Origin: Paramicrobacterium chengjingii
Lineage (GTDB): Bacteria > Actinomycetota > Actinomycetes > Actinomycetales > Microbacteriaceae
Assembly: GCF_011751765.2 (NCBI RefSeq)
Contig: NZ_CP061169.1
Span: forward strand, 1,426,001-1,490,000
DNA length: 64,000 nucleotides
Direction of reading: 5' to 3'
In this document: positions 54,790-63,377 of the stretch, in pieces
Layout: each line of letters opens with the position of its first letter
How positions within the stretch are numbered: the stretch's first letter is position 1
Position numbers and translations under genes: made by a program
The notes under the pieces: model-generated
Databases searched by the model: none
What the model was told of the DNA's origin: nothing
What the model saw: the letters and a program-made list of their open reading frames with translations, nothing else

Positions 54790-55344
54790 GTGATCGCCGA
54801 TGTATTGACTGAAACGTCATCAAAGATGGACAAAGCCGTTGAGGTGGCCAAGGACGACTTCGCTACCGTGCGGTCGGGGCGAGCGAACCCGCAACTCTTT
54901 CAGCGCATTCTCGTTGACTATTACGGTTCGCCGACACCGCTGGAGCAGCTCGCGTCGATCAACAACACTGATGCCCGCTCGATCGTGATCTCGCCGTACG
55001 ACAAGACGGCGTTGAAGGACATCGAACAGGGAATACGTGATGCCCCGAACCTTGGCGTCAACCCGACGAACGACGGCACGATTATACGGGTGACGATGCC
55101 AGAGCTCACGGAAGAACGTCGCAAAGAATACGTCAAGCTTGTGCGCGGAAAAGGTGAAGACGCGCGAGTCGCCGTTCGCAACATCCGCCGCAAGGGAAAA
55201 GATGATCTTGATGCGTTGAAAGGTGATGTCGGAGACGATGAGGTTGCGCGAGGCGAGAAAGAACTCGAGCAGATCACCAAGTCGCATACTGACGCCATTG
55301 ACGAGGCTCTCAAGCGCAAAGAGGCCGAGCTTCTCGAGGTGTGA
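54790..55344 (+). CDS. frr: ribosome recycling factor
   Basis: 184 residues. The three-helix-bundle motifs [17 protein letters not shown] and the C-terminal [15 protein letters not shown] are present. With EF-G it splits post-termination ribosomes. GTG 54790 follows GAAGGAGCGACGA. Length equals the family norm. Confidence 0.97.
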   Translation: MIADVLTETSSKMDKAVEVAKDDFATVRSGRANPQLFQRILVDYYGSPTPLEQLASINNTDARSIVISPYDKTALKDIEQGIRDAPNLGVNPTNDGTIIRVTMPELTEERRKEYVKLVRGKGEDARVAVRNIRRKGKDDLDALKGDVGDDEVARGEKELEQITKSHTDAIDEALKRKEAELLEV

Positions 55345-55371
55345 CATCCGTGATCACAATCGAGGAATTCT

Positions 55372-56352
55372 GTGAACGCTGATGACGAGCACTCGTCACG
55401 GCGAGAGAGCGGCCGCCGGCGCCGATCGGACCTGCACGCGCAGCTGCGCGAGACGAGAGATGACATCGAACGCCAGGTTCGCGACGGCCGGGTGCGTTTC
55501 GACCAGGTGAATGAGCGGATTGAGGCCAGAACGGGCCGAAATCTGATTCTCGCGATCGTGATCGGGGTCGTTCTCGGCATCGGCCTCGTGGCGAGTCTGA
55601 TCTTTGTGAAGGTCGTCTTTGCGATCTTCGCGACGATCATCGTAGGCTTCACGGCCTTTGAACTCGCGAATGCCCTGCGTCGAACGGGACGGGCCGTTGA
55701 CCCGATCGCCGCGGTGATCTCGGCTGTGCTCATCATCGGCACGGCATATTTCATCGACGCCCCCTCCCGCGGCATGGTGTTCGCAGGCGGCATCGCGTTC
55801 GTCATCGTCTACCGGCTTGTCGCTCAGATGGCGTCGGGGCAATCACGAAATGTGAAACAGACGGTGAGTGACCTGGCAACAGCGGCGTTCATTCAGGTTT
55901 ACGTTCCCTGGCTGGCCAGTTTCGCCGTCGTACTCGTTTCACAAGAGAACGGTGAATGGTGGACACTAGCGTTCATTGCGTTGGTCGTGAGTGTTGACGT
56001 CGGCGCCTATGCCGCGGGCCTGTCCTTCGGAAAACACCCTATGGCCCCGAACATCAGCCCGAAGAAGACGTGGGAAGGTTTCGCCGGCGCTGTCGTCTGC
56101 AGCATCCTCGCTGGCATTCTGCTGGCGCTCTTCATGATCGGTCAGCCGTGGTGGGTCGGCGTTATTCTCGGCCTACTCATTCTGGGGAGTGCGACGGTCG
56201 GAGACCTTGTCGAGTCAATGATCAAACGCGACATGGGCATTAAAGACATGAGCTCGTGGCTGCCGGGGCACGGCGGTTTTCTCGACAGACTCGATTCGAT
56301 TCTTCCCTCGGCGGCCGTCATGTTTGCGGTCTACACGGTTGCGGTTCACTGA
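55372..56352 (+). CDS. cdsA: phosphatidate cytidylyltransferase
   Basis: 326 residues with about eight membrane helices after a charged, probably helical N-terminus of 55 residues. The CDS signature KRDMGIKDMSSWLPGHGGFLDRLDS and SPKKTWEGFAGAV are intact. It makes CDP-diacylglycerol from phosphatidate, following PlsC in the pathway. GTG 55372 is the start. Confidence 0.94.
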   Translation: MNADDEHSSRRESGRRRRSDLHAQLRETRDDIERQVRDGRVRFDQVNERIEARTGRNLILAIVIGVVLGIGLVASLIFVKVVFAIFATIIVGFTAFELANALRRTGRAVDPIAAVISAVLIIGTAYFIDAPSRGMVFAGGIAFVIVYRLVAQMASGQSRNVKQTVSDLATAAFIQVYVPWLASFAVVLVSQENGEWWTLAFIALVVSVDVGAYAAGLSFGKHPMAPNISPKKTWEGFAGAVVCSILAGILLALFMIGQPWWVGVILGLLILGSATVGDLVESMIKRDMGIKDMSSWLPGHGGFLDRLDSILPSAAVMFAVYTVAVH

Positions 56353-56388
56353 GGGTGTTTTCAGCAGCGTGTGAGAGACAATAAGAAC

Positions 56389-56931
56389 GTGACATCACAT
56401 TTTCCGTTGGTCAAGCACGGCAAAGGGTACGCGGTTGACGAAGTCGAGGCGTTCCTTGAGCGTGCCCGTGAGGCGTACAACGAGTCCGACTCCGCGCAGA
56501 TGACCGCCTCCGATTTGCGCTCGGCGTCGTTCAGTATGAAGCGCAAGGGGTACTCGCCCGTTCATGTTGATGCTGCTCTGGAGCGCCTTGAGGATGCCTT
56601 TGCTCGGCGTGAACGCGAGAATGCGTACGACGAGAGGGGGCGCGACAGCTGGATCGAAGACGCAACGACGACGGCTCAAGTCGTTCTCAATCGCCTCGCA
56701 CGCCCGGATCGTGAAAGATTTCGCCGCGTCAATATCCTGACGCAGGGCTACCGACGCGACGATGTAGATAAGTTCGCCCGGAAGATCGAGGACTACTTCA
56801 CCGACGGCGCGCCCATCAGCATCGACAGGGTCCGCACTGTTGTTTTCTCAAGCGAACGCGGCGGCTACGACGAAGCGCAGGTGGATGCTGTGCTTGACAC
56901 GGTTGTGAGCGTGATGCTGGCCGTTCGCTGA
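56389..56931 (+). CDS. DivIVA-domain repeat protein
   Basis: 180 residues built from four short DivIVA N-terminal-type units, at about residues 5-23 (FPLVKHGKGYAVDEVEAFL), 48-68 (FSMKRKGYSPVHVDAALERLE), 113-137 and 152-176, each with the pattern GYxxxxVDxxL. There is no long coiled coil, unlike classical DivIVA/Wag31. A membrane-curvature or polar-scaffold role is plausible but unproven. GTG 56389 (TSHFPLVK follows) is preferred; GTG 56371 adds six residues. Confidence 0.82.
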   Translation: MTSHFPLVKHGKGYAVDEVEAFLERAREAYNESDSAQMTASDLRSASFSMKRKGYSPVHVDAALERLEDAFARRERENAYDERGRDSWIEDATTTAQVVLNRLARPDRERFRRVNILTQGYRRDDVDKFARKIEDYFTDGAPISIDRVRTVVFSSERGGYDEAQVDAVLDTVVSVMLAVR

Positions 56932-56976
56932 TGGTCGATGCGTGGCACTGGAACCCCAGCGCGCGACTCGTGTAAC

Positions 56977-57669
56977 ATGACCGTTATCGTGGGTAAGCAT
57001 GTTGCAGAGATCATTCCGGCCATTCCGAGCGTGAAGGCGCAACGTCAGCGACCGCGTACACGCCGCACAATCGTGCTTGGGCTGTTCTCCTTTATCGCTG
57101 CTTTCGCATTTCTCGCCGTCAACGTCGTTGATCCGTACTCCGGCGCCACAGCCTCACCGTACTTTCAAGTGGCCCAAACCGATCGCACCGCCGACGCACA
57201 GTCGATGGTCGTCGCGGGCGCTTACGAGACGGCCGTCGATCGCGACGGATACGACGTGTACATCAAACCTAAGCCCAAGCCGAAGCCGGATCCTGTCGAA
57301 GAGAAGTCGACCGACGACGATGATTCGTCCGGAGGCTCAGGTGCTCCGCCTGCGGGTACGCCCGATCCGGGTTCAGCGAAGGCGATAGCCCACGATATGG
57401 TCACATCGCGCGGCTGGGGCGAAGACCAATACAGTTGCCTCGTTGCGCTCTGGGATCGCGAATCAGGCTGGAACGTCTACGCCCACAACGCGTCATCGGG
57501 GGCCTACGGAATTCCGCAGGCTCTGCCGGGGAGCAAAATGGCCTCGGCTGGTGCCGACTGGCAGACGAACGCCGCAACACAGATCTCGTGGGGTCTCGGG
57601 TACATTTCCGGGCGATACGGTTCCCCCTGTGGGGCATGGTCCCATTCGCAGGCAAAAGGTTTTTACTGA
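56977..57669 (+). CDS. membrane-anchored lytic transglycosylase-like protein
   Basis: 230 residues. One N-terminal membrane helix (IVLGLFSFIAAFAFLAVNVV), an extracytoplasmic linker with KPKPKPKPDP and an acidic stretch, then a compact goose-lysozyme-like domain of about 85 residues. The catalytic Glu lies in ALWDRESGWNVYAHN, followed by SGAYGIPQALPG and the ending CGAWSHSQAKGFY. It likely cleaves glycan strands at the cell surface. ATG 56977 is chosen because the helix follows a basic stretch; GTG 56989 is an alternative. Confidence 0.88.
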   Translation: MTVIVGKHVAEIIPAIPSVKAQRQRPRTRRTIVLGLFSFIAAFAFLAVNVVDPYSGATASPYFQVAQTDRTADAQSMVVAGAYETAVDRDGYDVYIKPKPKPKPDPVEEKSTDDDDSSGGSGAPPAGTPDPGSAKAIAHDMVTSRGWGEDQYSCLVALWDRESGWNVYAHNASSGAYGIPQALPGSKMASAGADWQTNAATQISWGLGYISGRYGSPCGAWSHSQAKGFY

Positions 57670-57692
57670 CCCCGTCGCACTCCGTGGAGTTC

Positions 57693-57992
57693 ATGATGCC
57701 GCGCAGCAATCGGCCGCGTCGACGACGCCCTGCCGTTCAGAACGATGAGGATGACCTCAGCCATCTGCTTTCCGGCTGGAAGCGGACGGAAGTGCGTCAC
57801 GGCGTTTCATGGAACGTTCAGCCGGTGTCTGCTGCCCGAGCGTTGAAGGAATACAGTTGCCCCGGCTGTGGTGGGGTCGTCGTGACAGGCGTGTCGCATT
57901 TGGTCACGTGGAGGGCGGATGGCGTGCTCGGTGACTCCTCAGATCTCGCAGCTCGGCGCCATTGGCACTCTCACTGCTGGAGTATCTCATGA
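57693..57992 (+). CDS. small Cys/His-rich conserved protein (putative zinc ribbon)
   Basis: 99 residues. A basic N-terminus (RSNRPRRRRP) leads into HLLSGWKRTEVRHGVSWNVQ and a potential zinc site: CPGCGG, then HLVTW and HWHSHCW. I recall close relatives in Microbacteriaceae labelled ATP/GTP-binding protein, but no P-loop is present. The function is unknown. ATG 57693 or 57696 (GGAG six bases before the latter) starts it. The stop overlaps the hydrolase ATG (ATGA). Confidence 0.75.
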   Translation: MMPRSNRPRRRRPAVQNDEDDLSHLLSGWKRTEVRHGVSWNVQPVSAARALKEYSCPGCGGVVVTGVSHLVTWRADGVLGDSSDLAARRHWHSHCWSIS

Positions 57993-58714
57993 CCATCGAG
58001 ATCAAAGGAGGGGTCGAGCTTCCTGCACAGCGTGAGAACATCACACTGCACACCGAAGACGGGCTGGAGCTCGTGGGAGAACTCGCGACTCCCACAACAC
58101 GCACGCCGGTGGCGACGCTGGTCACGCTGCATCCTTTGCCCACGGCGGGCGGGTTCATGGACTCTCATATACTCAAGAAGGCGGCCGCTCGGTTTCCTGC
58201 CATCGCTGATCTTGCTGTTCTGCGTTTCAACACTCGCGGCACGACATCACTACGCGGAACGAGCGACGGGCGTTTTGGCGACGGCATCGATGAAGAAGCC
58301 GACGTTGCGGCAGCGATGGCATTCGTAGGCGAACGCGGCCTGCCAAACCCCTGGCTCCTCGGGTGGTCGTTCGGAACAGAGCTCGCAATGAAGTACGGTC
58401 GCGCGCATCCCGTCTCCGGTGCGATCCTGCTTTCTCCTCCATTGCACCGCACGACTGATGCAGAGCTGGGCGCTTGGGCCGGTGATTCGCGACGGCTCAT
58501 TGCCGTGATTCCCGAGTTGGATGATTATCTTCGCCCAGCTGAGGCGGAAGAGCGTTTTGCCGTTGTTCCCGAGGCAACTGTGGTTCCCGTAGAGAACGGC
58601 CGGCACCTGTGGGTCGGCGAGAAGCAGACTCGCCGTGTACTGACCGAGATTCTCGCCGTTGTCAACCCCGAGGCGCTGCCCCTCGCTGTGGAGTGGGACG
58701 GCCCCCTCGGCTAG
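57989..58714 (+). CDS. alpha/beta hydrolase family protein
   Basis: 241 residues. VTLHPLPTAGGFMDSHI provides the oxyanion region, LLGWSFGTELAMKYG is the nucleophile elbow (Ser in GWSFG), and the late His lies in NGRHLWVG. It resembles small soluble hydrolases of the YfbR/DLH-like type; the substrate is unknown. It is coupled to the preceding small protein by ATGA and shares CTAG at its stop with the converging permease gene. Confidence 0.87.
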   Translation: MTIEIKGGVELPAQRENITLHTEDGLELVGELATPTTRTPVATLVTLHPLPTAGGFMDSHILKKAAARFPAIADLAVLRFNTRGTTSLRGTSDGRFGDGIDEEADVAAAMAFVGERGLPNPWLLGWSFGTELAMKYGRAHPVSGAILLSPPLHRTTDAELGAWAGDSRRLIAVIPELDDYLRPAEAEERFAVVPEATVVPVENGRHLWVGEKQTRRVLTEILAVVNPEALPLAVEWDGPLG

Positions 58715-59763
58715 AGCTCGTTCTGCCGCGGGATGACCACCTGTTTGATGATCAAAAGGATCGCCGCGGCCGTGGGAATTGCCACAAGTGCTCCCAGCAG
58801 CCCCAGAAGCGAGCCTCCGGCAAGAGCAGCAATGACCACGACAGCGCCCGGAACCGAAACGGCTCGCCGCATGATGTTCGGGCTGATCACGTACGCCTCA
58901 ATTTGCATATACACGAGGTAGTAGATGCCAGCGACAAGCGCGGTGAATGGCGAGCCAAGGCCAGGAATTAAGCAGGCGAGCGTGATGATGATGGAACCAG
59001 ACAGCGTTCCGACCAGTGGAATCATCGAGGCGACGAAAGCTATGACGGCAAGCACTGGTGGAAACGGCGCCTGGATGATCGACAGGAAGATGAACGACAG
59101 GATGCCGTTGCAGGCAGCGATGCTTGCCTGTCCGATCACATAGTGCCCGATCGAGTCTGTGATCTGCTCGCTGAGATCGGCGAACCGTTCCCTCTTCGAT
59201 GCCGGGACAAGCAGGTACATGCCGCGGCGCATCGTGGGCAGCGAGGCTGTGAAATACAGGGTAAGGATCAAAATAATCAGCGCACCGAAGAAAAACGAGC
59301 CGATCGAGAGGGCGACGCTGAGAATTCCGCTCGAGAGATTCGACACGTTGCTCGCGTCGGTGAGCCAACCCGCGGCGCTGTCGATGAGCTCGTCAAACGG
59401 AATAAACGGAAACTGCTGCTCGAGAAACTGCAGCAGCGTGAGGTCGCCGATCTGGCGTTGGATCTGCGGAACGAGAGCGACGAGTTTTCCCACCTGATCC
59501 ACGATGATCGGAACAACCATCCAGATCACGCCAGTGAAAAGTGCAAGCACGCACAGCATCACCGTGATGAGCGCGGCCCAGCGGGGAAAGCTCTTCTTTT
59601 CCAGCCAGGTGACGATCGGGTCGAGGCCGAGCGCAATAAACAGCGCTGCGCCAATGTAGATGATGATTGTCGACAGCGACACGACCGAGTTGATGATGAG
59701 GAGGCCGATGCCGACGCCGAGGGTGCCGACGAGTCCGACCCGGAACGCGTTCTGGATTTTCAC
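58711..59763 (-). CDS. AI-2E family transporter (PerM-like)
   Basis: 350 residues with about eight membrane helices and the family motif RRAVSVPGAVVVIAALAGGSLLGLLGALVAIP near the end. Members export autoinducer-2-like or other small molecules or act as Na+/H+ antiporters; the substrate is unknown. GTG 59763 (KIQNAFRVGLVG follows) has AAGGGGG six bases upstream; ATG 59793 adds ten residues. It is divergent from the 613-residue gene across about 200 bases (59764-59959) in which I see no other gene. Confidence 0.88.
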   Translation of the reverse strand: MKIQNAFRVGLVGTLGVGIGLLIINSVVSLSTIIIYIGAALFIALGLDPIVTWLEKKSFPRWAALITVMLCVLALFTGVIWMVVPIIVDQVGKLVALVPQIQRQIGDLTLLQFLEQQFPFIPFDELIDSAAGWLTDASNVSNLSSGILSVALSIGSFFFGALIILILTLYFTASLPTMRRGMYLLVPASKRERFADLSEQITDSIGHYVIGQASIAACNGILSFIFLSIIQAPFPPVLAVIAFVASMIPLVGTLSGSIIITLACLIPGLGSPFTALVAGIYYLVYMQIEAYVISPNIMRRAVSVPGAVVVIAALAGGSLLGLLGALVAIPTAAAILLIIKQVVIPRQNEL

Positions 59764-59959
59764 TCGAGCCCCCTTGAATTGCGTGCCCCTCATCCTAAAC
59801 GCCCACGGCAGTCGCCATCGGCATATCCAGGGCCGAGTCGCCGAGCGGGTTTTCAGACAAATGGGCTAATCTGTAGCGTCTGTATTCGTCACCGTCGTTG
59901 CTCTCGACCCGAAATTCGGATGCTTCGACTAATCCGCGGTGGCGCTGGAGGAGAAACTC

Positions 59960-61801
59960 GTGCGATTCGTCTTGGCTATAGCCGCGTTTGTCGTTGCGGC
60001 TGCCATGATCGTCCTCGGAATTGCCCAAAGGACGGTCTTTCTTCCGCCGGCAGCGGTTTCCTATGAGGTCAGCATCGACAACGATCTGGCGTTCACCGTC
60101 ATCGATGGCGAGACCATGACCGCTCTTCCCGGCAAACAGTCCGTGACAGCAACCGGATCAGACACTGTCTTCGTGGCCTACGCGCGCACGGGAGATATCA
60201 AGGCCTGGTTGGGCGACGAGCCGTACAACACGATCTCGTTCAACAAAGACACGACAAGACTTGTCTCGAAGACGCACGAGGCTCAAGCGACAGATACGGA
60301 TCCTCAGGCGACCGAAACTCCTGCTCCGGATGCGCCAGACGACGAGACAGACGCAGCCGAGAAGGAGGGCGACGAAGAGACGACTGCCCCGAACCCTGCC
60401 GGTTCTGACCTCTGGCTGATGGAGAATATCGAGAAGGATGCCGTTATCGCGCCGATGAACATTCCAGAGGGCGTGAGCGTTCTCGTCGCATCGGACGGCG
60501 CGCAAGCAGCTCCCTCGCACCTCAAGCTCACGTGGCCAAGCGACAACTCGACGCCATGGGCAGGTCCGCTGATCGTTGGCGGAATCATCATGATTATCGT
60601 TGGTCTCGTGCTCTATCTTCTGGGAATCAATCATCTGCGTCGTTCGCGAGGGCCGCGCCGAAAGGGAATCGACGACGGGCGCAAGAAGCGCTTCCTCGGT
60701 CGAGGGGCGCGCCCGCGGGCACTCACTGGCTCACAGAAGTCTGGTCGAGGTCGGCTGCGCATGATCGCGGTGCCGATTGTTCTGGTTGGTGCCATCAGCC
60801 TCAGTGGTTGTTCACAGGCATTCTGGCCTGATTTCACTCCCGATCCGAGCCTCGAAACGTCTGCGACGCCGACGGCAACTCCGGAAACTGGCGAAGAATT
60901 GCCCGAACCCGCGGTCTCCATTCCGCAGCTTGAGCGCATTATGGCGCAGGTCTCCGCCGTCGCCACGGAGGCTGACAGCGCTCGAGACTCAGATCTTGCC
61001 GCGACGCGCTTTGCCGGGGCCGCGCTCACCGAGCGCCAAACCAACTACGACATCCGCGAGAAAATCTCCGATTACGCTGCGCCCGCGCCGATTCCCGCGT
61101 CGCCACTGACGATCAGCCTTCCCAAGGCAACAGATACCTGGCCGCGAACCGTGATCACGATGGTGAAAGACGAAGATCCCACTGTCGCGCCAACGTCCGT
61201 CGTGCTCGAGCAGGAGACACCGCGCGACAACTACAAAGTCGTCTATACGCAACGTCTCGAACCGGATGCTGTTGTGCCGCAACTCGCGCCAGCGAGCGTT
61301 GGGGCTGCAGGCATCCCCGCCGATTCCGCCTGGCTGACCATGCCTCCCCAAGACATCGCTGCTGCCTACGCCGATGTCGTGGCTAAGGGGGAGGAGAGCG
61401 AATTTGCTTCGAAGTTCGACGTCAGTAATGACACGCTCATTGATGCCATCGCGTCCGATCGCGACACGAAGAAGTCGGAGCTGCCCGATACCGCGACCAT
61501 CTCGTTTGCTACGAAAGCCGGTGAGTCCGAACCGGTGTCACTCGCCACGCTGAACTCGGGGGCAATTGTTTCCGTCAGCATGCTTGAGGTCGAAACGGTG
61601 AAGCCTAAGCAAGAGGGCGCGCTCATCAAGATCGAAGGAACGACGATGGCCGCTCTCGCAGGACTCGACGAGACTGCAAAGGGCATCGAATCCACGTATT
61701 CTGATCAATTGCTGTTCTACGTTCCGCCCGCTGATTCCGAAGGCAAGATCACACTTCTGGGCTTCAGTCAGGGGCTTCTGAGTGCCACGGAGTTGAAATG
61801 A
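59960..61801 (+). CDS. large membrane protein with an internal lipoprotein-like signal (unknown function)
   Basis: 613 residues. Layout: membrane helix at 2-22; extracytoplasmic part with an Asp/Glu/Thr/Pro linker (near 115-145); helix at about 200-222; a very basic stretch (LRRSRGPRRKGIDDGRKKRF); then MIAVPIVLVGAISLSGC (268-284), which reads as a complete lipoprotein signal with lipobox LSGC. About 330 exported residues follow, without a family I recognise. It looks like two genes fused in frame. An internal start at ATG 60761, with GAGG ten bases upstream, could make the second half alone. GGAGGAG six bases before GTG 59960 fixes the main start. Confidence 0.85.
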   Translation: MRFVLAIAAFVVAAAMIVLGIAQRTVFLPPAAVSYEVSIDNDLAFTVIDGETMTALPGKQSVTATGSDTVFVAYARTGDIKAWLGDEPYNTISFNKDTTRLVSKTHEAQATDTDPQATETPAPDAPDDETDAAEKEGDEETTAPNPAGSDLWLMENIEKDAVIAPMNIPEGVSVLVASDGAQAAPSHLKLTWPSDNSTPWAGPLIVGGIIMIIVGLVLYLLGINHLRRSRGPRRKGIDDGRKKRFLGRGARPRALTGSQKSGRGRLRMIAVPIVLVGAISLSGCSQAFWPDFTPDPSLETSATPTATPETGEELPEPAVSIPQLERIMAQVSAVATEADSARDSDLAATRFAGAALTERQTNYDIREKISDYAAPAPIPASPLTISLPKATDTWPRTVITMVKDEDPTVAPTSVVLEQETPRDNYKVVYTQRLEPDAVVPQLAPASVGAAGIPADSAWLTMPPQDIAAAYADVVAKGEESEFASKFDVSNDTLIDAIASDRDTKKSELPDTATISFATKAGESEPVSLATLNSGAIVSVSMLEVETVKPKQEGALIKIEGTTMAALAGLDETAKGIESTYSDQLLFYVPPADSEGKITLLGFSQGLLSATELK

Positions 61802-62766
61802 GTGATATGCCTTTTGACGGAGCATCCATACGCGGTGCAGTCGACCTGTCGAGCCTCGTCAACAGGGGTGCCCCGCCCACGCAGCAGGGTGCGCCTGGGC
61901 AGGCGCAGGATGCGCAGCCGAACAGCGGTCCCGTCGTTGTCGACGGACTCGTGCTGGACGGCACAGACCAGACCGTCGAGACGTTCGTCGAGCTCTCGAT
62001 GCAGGTTCCTGTTCTCGTCGACCTCTGGGCCGAGTGGTGTGGCCCATGCAAACAGCTCACGCCGGTTCTCGAGAAGGTCGTTGCCGAATACGCTGGCAAG
62101 ATCTTGCTGATGAAGGTGGACGTCGACACCAACCCGCAACTTGCGCAGGTTTTTCAGGCACAGTCGATTCCCACGGTCGGTGTGCTGCTCGGCGGACGCC
62201 CGATGCAGGTGTTCCAAGGTGCCGTTCCCGAAGCGCAGGTGCGCGAGGTCATCGAGCAAGTGCTGCAGATTGCGGCGCAGAACGGGGTCACTGGTACAGC
62301 GACGGTGTCGGAAGGCACCCTCGAGTCGGAGGAGAAGGATCCCGAACCGGAGCCGCTCCCACCTCTGCACCAGGAAGCTCTGGACGCCATTGAACGCGGG
62401 GACTTCGATGCTGCCGTCGCCGCGTATGACAAGGCAATTGCGCAGAACCCCAAGGACGATGAGGCGAAGGCCGGGCGTGCACAGGTGCGCCTGCTTGTTC
62501 GTGTGAACGGAGCGTCACTCGACGAGGCGCGCAGTGCCGCAGCATCCGCCCCTTTCGATGTTGACGCACAGCTGGCCGTCGCCGATCTCGACGTGTCTGG
62601 TGGTCATATCGACGACGCTTTTGACCGGCTTCTCACACTGTTTCCTCACGTGGACGACGACGGCAAGACGACGGTGCGCGAGCGACTACTTGAACTCTTC
62701 GAGATTGTCGGTGCAGACCCGCGTGTAACCAAGGCGCGTGCTCGGCTGGCGGGCCTGCTGTTCTGA
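61798..62766 (+). CDS. thioredoxin-domain tetratricopeptide protein (YbbN/CnoX-like)
   Basis: 322 residues. A 60-residue flexible N-terminus precedes a thioredoxin domain with the active site WCGPCK, and a C-terminal TPR-like helical region follows (ALDAIERGDFDAAVAAYDKAI and similar). CnoX/YbbN chaperones unfolded proteins and hands them to GroEL or DnaK; unlike E. coli CnoX, the CxxC pair is intact here. ATG 61798 overlaps the preceding stop by four bases. Confidence 0.92.
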   Translation: MSDMPFDGASIRGAVDLSSLVNRGAPPTQQGAPGQAQDAQPNSGPVVVDGLVLDGTDQTVETFVELSMQVPVLVDLWAEWCGPCKQLTPVLEKVVAEYAGKILLMKVDVDTNPQLAQVFQAQSIPTVGVLLGGRPMQVFQGAVPEAQVREVIEQVLQIAAQNGVTGTATVSEGTLESEEKDPEPEPLPPLHQEALDAIERGDFDAAVAAYDKAIAQNPKDDEAKAGRAQVRLLVRVNGASLDEARSAAASAPFDVDAQLAVADLDVSGGHIDDAFDRLLTLFPHVDDDGKTTVRERLLELFEIVGADPRVTKARARLAGLLF

Positions 62767-62769
62767 GCG

Positions 62770-63267
62770 CTACCTGGAGATCAGGGGCGCCGTCGTGCCG
62801 CGCGTGAGCGCAAGGAGATCGGCAGGAGAAATCTCGATATCGAGACCACGCCGTCCACCCGAGACAAACACGGTGGGGTGTTCGAGAGACGAATCGTCGA
62901 TGACTGTCGGCAGGAGTGACTTCTGTGCGAGTGGGCTGATACCTCCCACGACGTAGCCTGTTTTCCGTTGTGCGACCGCGGGGTCGGCAAGCCGCACCCG
63001 CTTGACGCCGAGACATGAGGCCACGGCGGAGAGTCGCATGCGCGAATTCACAGGAACTATGGCGACGGCAAGCCGATCGCCAGCATCGACGACGAGGGTC
63101 TTGTAGATGCGCTCTGCAGCAACATTGAGCATTCTCGCTGCCTCCGCGCCAAAATCGGTCACCGTCGAATCGTGACGGTATCTGTGCAACGTGAACGGCA
63201 CGTTGCTCGCCGTGAGCAAGCGTGTCGCCGGGGTTCCACCCGTTGCCGGTGTGCCCGGTTTCGACAT
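62770..63267 (-). CDS. ybaK: Cys-tRNA(Pro) deacylase
   Basis: 165 residues, YbaK/EbsC fold. YKTLVVDAGDRLAVAIVPVNSR contains the catalytic Lys, and GYVVGGISPLAQKSLLPTVID is the GxxP-type loop. It hydrolyses Cys mischarged on tRNA-Pro. ATG 63267 has GGAGAG upstream. It converges with the YbbN-like gene (three bases between stops) and is divergent from the cysteine desulfurase gene. Confidence 0.93.
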   Translation of the reverse strand: MSKPGTPATGGTPATRLLTASNVPFTLHRYRHDSTVTDFGAEAARMLNVAAERIYKTLVVDAGDRLAVAIVPVNSRMRLSAVASCLGVKRVRLADPAVAQRKTGYVVGGISPLAQKSLLPTVIDDSSLEHPTVFVSGGRRGLDIEISPADLLALTRGTTAPLISR

Positions 63268-63377
63268 GAACTCTCCGATCGTGCTCGCGACGCTCGAGTG
63301 CCGATACCTCGCTTGACGGATCTAGAGTAGTGAATGCAGCGCGATTCGGCATTGCACACACCGGCGAAAGGCATCAC

